Positions 58,581-64,000 of a DNA stretch of 64,000 nucleotides are shown here, in pieces. Each line of letters opens with the position of its first letter. Within the stretch, counting starts at the first letter, position 1. The position numbers and the translations under genes were made by a program. The stretch lies in the NCBI GenBank assembly GCA_022829145.1, contig CM040755.1:9495063-9559062 (forward strand). Direction: 5' to 3'. This DNA comes from Albula goreensis (taxonomy: Eukaryota > Chordata > Actinopteri > Albuliformes > Albulidae). The notes under the pieces were generated by a model. That model was not told where the DNA came from and searched no databases. It saw only the letters and a list, made by a program, of their open reading frames with translations.

Positions 58581-60639
58581 TGGAATTAATTACAGGAATC
58601 CATCAACTACGCTTCAAGCGATGCTCAGGCTTTGATAGACAAGATCCTATTTGTTTAGTGCCCAGAAAGAAGCGGCATTACTTCCTGTCTCACTGTGAAT
58701 TATGGGCCTGGCATAAAGGTTCGATTCACTTCCTTTAGAGCTGCGTTCAACACAGTACTGCTGAAACAATACACTAGGATGTGGATCAAAAAGACGATGA
58801 GGTCAATGCATTTGCAAGTCAGTTCTGGTGTATTAGTTAATTGTTCTCTTTAATGTCTGTATACCATGACAGCATAGCATCCAAGTTAGACTGTAATTGC
58901 GCTGCTCAAAAAATGAACTTGCACCTCTTCTGATGCAGAGGTGCAGGGTGTATGCTAACTGAAAGTGTTTGCATGGGATGTATTAGAACATAGAGGGCAG
59001 AACCCAGGAATCTGGTGAAAAATCGTGAAGAAATTAACCTGGCAATTAATTCATGTGCATTTGTACTTTCCCCATTTGTAAATAATTTTTTTGGCAAGTC
59101 ACTTAATACTACTCTGACTACATGTCAGAGTGCCCTTAGAAGGTTGTGCTTTGGTTGCTCTCCTCCTCCATCACAATGCTGATATTAGACTTTACTGAGG
59201 TCAGTCACGTTTCAGTTGGCTTGATCTTCTCTATAATTAAGTGTAACATGCTATATTATATCAGTTGTGCTTTTTAGGTGGTATGACCTATTTAAAAGGC
59301 CATCTGCAAGCCACAAGGCAGATACTGATTGTTCCTATTGATGGCAGTTCTTTCAACAAAAAAGAGAAACTTGCAATGGAGTAGGCTTGCATATACATTT
59401 TGCAACATCATCTGTTGATTGTCTGTTTTCTTATTAATTAAGAGTACTTGTAAGTGTAAATGTTTTGAAGAAATCGTTAGCATTTAACAGTATCATCTTG
59501 ATTACAAGTGTGAAGGAGAGATGTTGCTCTTTTGCTTTGTAGGTTTAGAAACATTATATAGCAATCAGATATGTGCATTCGGCTTCAATCATTCACACTC
59601 CTAAATTAGAGTGACAGTCATGGCCAAATGTTTAGGCTTGTATCAGCTATCCACACCAGCGCTGTCCTTAGGCCAGAGGCCATGGGCATTAGCCTATATA
59701 GTGACTGTGCACACTCACTAATTGCAGATTAGAATCTCAGTGCACCAGGATCCAGCTCCATATGATGCAGAATTTACCGCAAGTTACCAAATGATTAGTT
59801 CCTGAAAGTTTTGATTTAAGCCCAGATTATTTCAAAACTGTGGTCAACATGTGCTGTACTTTTCAGGACACAATAAACAGGTGTTAATGACATTATACTG
59901 CAGTATCCTTTGTTGTTTATATTGTACAGTAGTTAATTTTCATATTATATTGTAAAGTACTTTTTTTCCTGAATACTTTTGTCCTAGATTTAAATTACTT
60001 ATGATCTGAAAACCCTTTAAAACACATTTTCAGCATGAAAAATAAAACCACTATGAGAATATAGGTGTATTTGTTGCAGAAACCACGCTGTAGTGTTAGT
60101 TCTAGTCCTACTCAAATGAGGCAAAGATCAGCTTTCTGTAGTGTTTATCTTTAGCCTGCTATCTGGCCAGGCTAAATATGACTATGGACTTCTTTTTCCC
60201 CATCAAGCCATAAAGTTTCTTGAAATTTCATTAGTGAATGCTCATTAAATATATTTTCTGCCCTGTCCCCATTCTGAGAATGAATCACTCATAGTAAATT
60301 AAACAAAGCAGTGTGTCAACAGTATTTTTTTCTGTATGTGTAATGTGACAGTAATGATGGTCTGTATTTCTTATTTCTTGCCAGGGACTGCCCTGGTACA
60401 CATTTCAGTCAGACCCGTTGCTGCTCAGTACTGAAGAATTGCCCTGATAACAATGTCTGCATCTCTTACTTTCAAGTTCTTAACTTTGACTTACAAAATG
60501 AGTGCAAGGAGTGTTTGTTTTATTTTTTCAGGTGTTACTTTTTTACTCTGTTGGAAGGTTTTTTGGGAAAGTTGGTAGTCACCTAAATTACCTACTTTTA
60601 ATTACCTACCTTACTTATGTATTTTAAAGTCAAAGTTAA

Positions 60640-60985
60640 GGACAAATATTGATTGAACTACAAATATTGATACAAACCACAAAGGTGGGTTCTTGCTGCG
60701 TCACTGCAAAAACGCCACCCTTTAGGAATGACATAGATCACAAGGACATTGAATTCAATCCAGGACACAGACAACAAAGGTGGCCTAGTAGTGAGTCGAT
60801 GCTGAAACATCACCCTTTAGCAATCACATAGACTACAAGAACGGCCTGTTAGTGTGTCATTTCTGAAACCTGTGACTGTCACAATGAAACCTTGTAGCAA
60901 TGACATAGACCATGGAAAGTGTTAATCTGTCCAAGCTGAAACCTAACCCTGTAAGCAGTGACACAGCCCATAAGGAAACTCTATT
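60640..60985 (+). repeat. Degenerate tandem array, about four units
   Basis: The motif CACCCTTTAGCAATGACATA, AGACCACAAGGA, GGCC(T)AGTAGTG, then GCTGAAACC recurs with drift. TTTAG/TGTAG landmarks lie at about 60720, 60816, 60893 and 60950, giving spacings of roughly 95, 77 and 57 bases. Each unit keeps GCAAT-ACATAGA. It is a decayed minisatellite and does not look like a gene. Confidence 0.6.
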
Positions 60986-61929
60986 AACAAAAACACTCCA
61001 CTCTTTATTTGATCCTGTTTGAAGGTATGATTGGAATGACTGTCCCCTACCTTCACCCACCTTGTATCATTATGAAAACCATTCACAGATCAGTAAGGTA
61101 ATACATCATTTAAAAAGGAGTGATCCCTAATGATTTGTTCAGACTTACTTGACACATATCCTCAGCTTACACTGTTTTGACATGATTGGACACATGTCAA
61201 GCATCATAAGGCAGCTTTTATGCTAATACTGACCCTCCAAAAGAAGATGGCACAGAAATTGGAAGAACCCATGTATTTGATGGATGTCAGATATTTTCCT
61301 CCATATTTTCCTCCCTCCTCCAAAAGGTCTTGCTTGGGTTATTGAGTTTTTGCCAGGATAAACCATGTATCATTTGTGTAAGCTTTAATTAAAGTACTGT
61401 TTCATTCCTGGCTCTCCATCAATATGCCATTATAATGGTTTTTAGCAGGCCTACAACTGTGTTTAGTCTGTAAGATCAATTATTCTGCACAATACATAAA
61501 AGCAGTTGCTGCGTTTAATTAGTAAGTTTCAGTATTCAACACAGTAACGTGCAGAGCAGTAATGCTACTCATTGGCTTGGCATTGTGCTGTCTACCCACC
61601 TCCTCTTTTGCTTCTGCTTTGTGCATCAGTGTAACATTGCAATGTAATTATTGTATGCTTACAACTTCAACAGCTCATAAATGCAAATGAGGTGTACTGT
61701 GGTTCAGAAATGTGAAGGTATGTGTTCAAAGGTTATTGCCAGACCAATCAGATCAGAGATCAGCCCCAAAACTGTGCAAGGGGAGTATGCAGTGGGATAA
61801 CCTCACACAGAGTGAAATATGAGTGTGTGAATGTCCGTGGACAGCTGGACCGGGTCATTCATTCCCATGGTGCGGTGAAAGGCAGGCCGCCTCCGCCACT
61901 AATCGTTAGACAAGGGTTTGTGTAATTCC

Positions 61930-62660
61930 AGACTGCTGCTGCTGTCTGAGCACTGATAACATCGGGTCACGCGAGGGGAGCCGGCAGCACGCTCTCCTGT
62001 CCTCAGTTCCTAATTCCTCCGTCACAGAAAACGAGGCACAGGGGAGCGTTGCTCCGAATGCGCTCTGCATAGCGATGATGCTGGCAGTGGCATTCTGGGC
62101 CTCTCCGGGGTCTCAGCCGCACAAAAACCAATTAGTGTACCGTGCAAACAGCCTAATTGTTCTTACTGCGTAAGTCTCAGGTCCCGAGTCCAAATTGTAA
62201 TGCTCTACAATGGCTGTTACGTGCCATTATATGTTCTGTTAACGGAGCTATTTAGTTTTATAATGTGGGGTATGGGCAAAAATGTCATGTGTGCTGTTGG
62301 AGAGAGCAGATGGGGCCCATAATAGGGCTCCCAGTGCGGGCTTTGGGCTTGGACTTTCATTCGGGAAGGGTTTCTGACATGTGAGTCTTTGTGGTCTCTG
62401 CGTCCTGCACCTAAAGGAGGTCTCTCCCGGTTGACTGAGCCGAGTTGTGTAATGAAGAGTGAGACAATACGGCGGAACATGGAGGAAGAGGATTACATAA
62501 GGGCTGTATGTCAGTCTCCCCTGAAGAGGCGTCAGGACAGCTGATCCGGCAGCCCTCTTTCTTTCTCTCCCTCTCCCTCTCTCGCATTCGTGCAGCTCTA
62601 GCATGCTGATGATGGGCTCTGTCCGAGAGAGGCACGAGCAGCTGTGACTCTTGTGTTTCC
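61930..62660. promoter_or_regulatory. Candidate conserved noncoding / CpG-enriched block
   Basis: It begins with CTGCTGCTGCTGTCTGAGCA and CpG-containing sequence (GTCACGCGAGGGGAGCCGG) and includes CCAATTAG and TAATTGTTC homeodomain-like sites near 62130-62160. A CT tract at 62560-62582 closes it. A distant enhancer or weak promoter is possible; no exon could be assigned. Confidence 0.2.
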
Positions 62661-64000
62661 GGAACCCCTGGACGCCCCCAGCCTCACCACAAACATGACC
62701 GACACAAACGCTAGAGTTTGCATTTTAAATATCTCAGCAGCATCCCTCCCCATGCAGCCTACCTTGTTTTTAGCCACCGTAATTTATGCAGGTGAGTCAG
62801 AGCCGAATTTGAAAGCATGTCGTCTGGTGCTTCAAGAGACATGCTACTACAGACACACTCTGCTAGAATCATTGGCTTTGCTGAAACACACACATGCATC
62901 GCACAGATTGAGAGAGGCTTATTCCCATAGATACACCATTCCCCCTGAGTCAAAAAAATCTGTTGGTTCAGAATAAATCAGGCATTTTCAGAATGAAATA
63001 TCAGTGTACGATTTAACTGTGCGAGGTTGGATGGGCTCTTGCTGTGAAGGATTCTCTGTATATATAGACTCCTATTGCTCCATTTTCTCCCAATTATCCT
63101 CCATGAATGTTGTTGGGTCAGGGGTACAAAAATCAGAGTCTGGCTGTCTCTGGTCAGTCAGGATTCATCCTATCCTGTGGTGTAAAATTTAGCGGACATG
63201 ATCCCGTCAGTGGCAGCTTTGTGTTATTATGATAGCATGAGGACGAGTTTGATGAATTATTCATCCTTCAAACAGCAGGGCAGGAACAAAGTCTGTTTCT
63301 GAAAAGGGGCTCCAGGCTGCAGCGCCCCATCAGCTGTAGACCAGCAAGCCTTGTTTCTGTCCCTCCCTTTTTCCTGCGGAGGAATTTCTGTCGCTGTCTG
63401 CCCGAGCATTCTGTCAGAGGGAGGATTTCTTGACTAGCGTGAGCAGGTCAGCAGGAGCAGCGTTTTGTGGGCCTGTGTGCTCACCTCCATCTTCATGTTC
63501 AATGTTCACATTTCAAGCACTTCAAGATTGGGGGTATCTACTTTTTTAATCATATCCCTCTGGAGTTGTAGAAAATGGAAGTGTGGAAAATGGTGTTGAA
63601 ATACCATTTCTGAAAGGATTTGCATAAAATGATCCCATCATGGCTGCCATAATGCTCACATACTGTCATACAAAAGTTCAATGATATCCTTACCAAAAGT
63701 TGGTAATTGGCTCATGTGGCAAGATTTCACTGAAAAGTATGTGGGAAATATTTGTACGTTCTTTGGACATTCTGTGCACTAACTAGTTGATCAGCTTCAC
63801 TGTGAGAGTACTGTGTCTACCTTAAGCTCAGAATGTACTAAACAATAATTCAGATAAACACAGTGATTTCTGTAAATTAGTGTTTTTTAATGGTTGTAGG
63901 AAGACTCCCCTAATCCACAGAATATTGTGTACTTTGTGGTCATTGTGGTTATTTCTGTGGGACAACCTGCAAATTGCAGGATTTCCAGTGCTGTATTGGT

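Larger units (their letters stand above)
44574..64000 (+). other. Large intron downstream of the second PDZ exon (open at window end)
   Basis: At least 19.4 kb of intron. I looked for the third PDZ exon (VN-ENVVKVGH pattern) and did not find it. Contents are CT arrays at 46649-46735, a CTT/CCT tract at 49288-49364, TG and CT arrays at 52826-53147, a GT array at 55175-55218, a degenerate tandem array at 60640-60985 and blocks that may be conserved regulatory DNA (48590-48900, 50900-51330, 55505-55830, 58210-58580, 61930-62660). The remaining sequence is AT-rich and unassigned. The 172-codon ORF at 57492-58010 is discussed among the rejected items. Confidence 0.75.

Overview
This 64 kb window looks like ray-finned fish (probably teleost) genomic DNA covering the middle of one gene, shank2, on the + strand. 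SHANK2 is a postsynaptic scaffold of the SHANK/ProSAP family. The exons read as the linker after the ankyrin repeats, a two-exon SH3 domain, a short SH3-PDZ linker, and the first two exons of the PDZ domain. The splice phases agree at every junction from 12123 to 44573. The identification as SHANK2, not SHANK1 or SHANK3, rests on remembered family sequence: DSFDASSDC before the PDZ domain, KTVVLQKKDNEGFGF, the ADTPIEEF junction and SVDEGGVAWQAG. A fish origin is inferred from divergence from mammalian SHANK2, introns far shorter than those of the several-hundred-kilobase human gene, abundant CA/TG and CT microsatellites, and hAT- and SINE-like remnants of teleost type. I cannot tell shank2a from shank2b. 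I support no second gene on either strand.

Layout. Bases 1-6.5 kb are intron of the long isoform; the ankyrin exons are not in the window. At 6969-7002 a tiny first exon encodes MKSILNALKKE, matching the N-terminus of the SH3-starting isoform (ProSAP1A/Shank2A type), with a CpG-rich promoter/5'UTR in front. Common exons follow at 12123-12477 (linker), 23158-23315 and 24596-24709 (SH3), 35997-36078 (SH3-PDZ linker), 42811-42893 and 44449-44573 (PDZ). At 42719 a second alternative first exon starts the short PDZ-first isoform (ProSAP1/CortBP1 type). It runs without interruption into the PDZ exon, so the long isoform's 3' splice site is part of the short isoform's coding sequence. From 44574 to the end is intron; I did not find the third PDZ exon.

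Main candidate for something undescribed. At 33162-33264, inside the 11.3 kb intron after the SH3 exons, a CpG cluster leads into an ATG with a good Kozak context. A 34-codon reading frame ends in RKKVHFG at a donor-like GGAG|gtacag. Its phase fits the 35997 exon exactly and would restore a Glu at that junction. This would be a third internal promoter and a SHANK2 isoform without the SH3 domain, carrying a PP1-type RVxF docking motif (KKVHF). I do not recognise this exon from known isoforms.

Other features: a 325-bp hAT-type nonautonomous element with 8-bp target duplications; a cluster of perfect inverted repeats beside an exact 114-bp duplication that recurs 1.86 kb downstream; a diverged duplication flanking the linker exon; two strong G-quadruplex motifs; a degenerate tandem array near 60.8 kb; and several intronic blocks that look like conserved noncoding DNA but need alignment to confirm.
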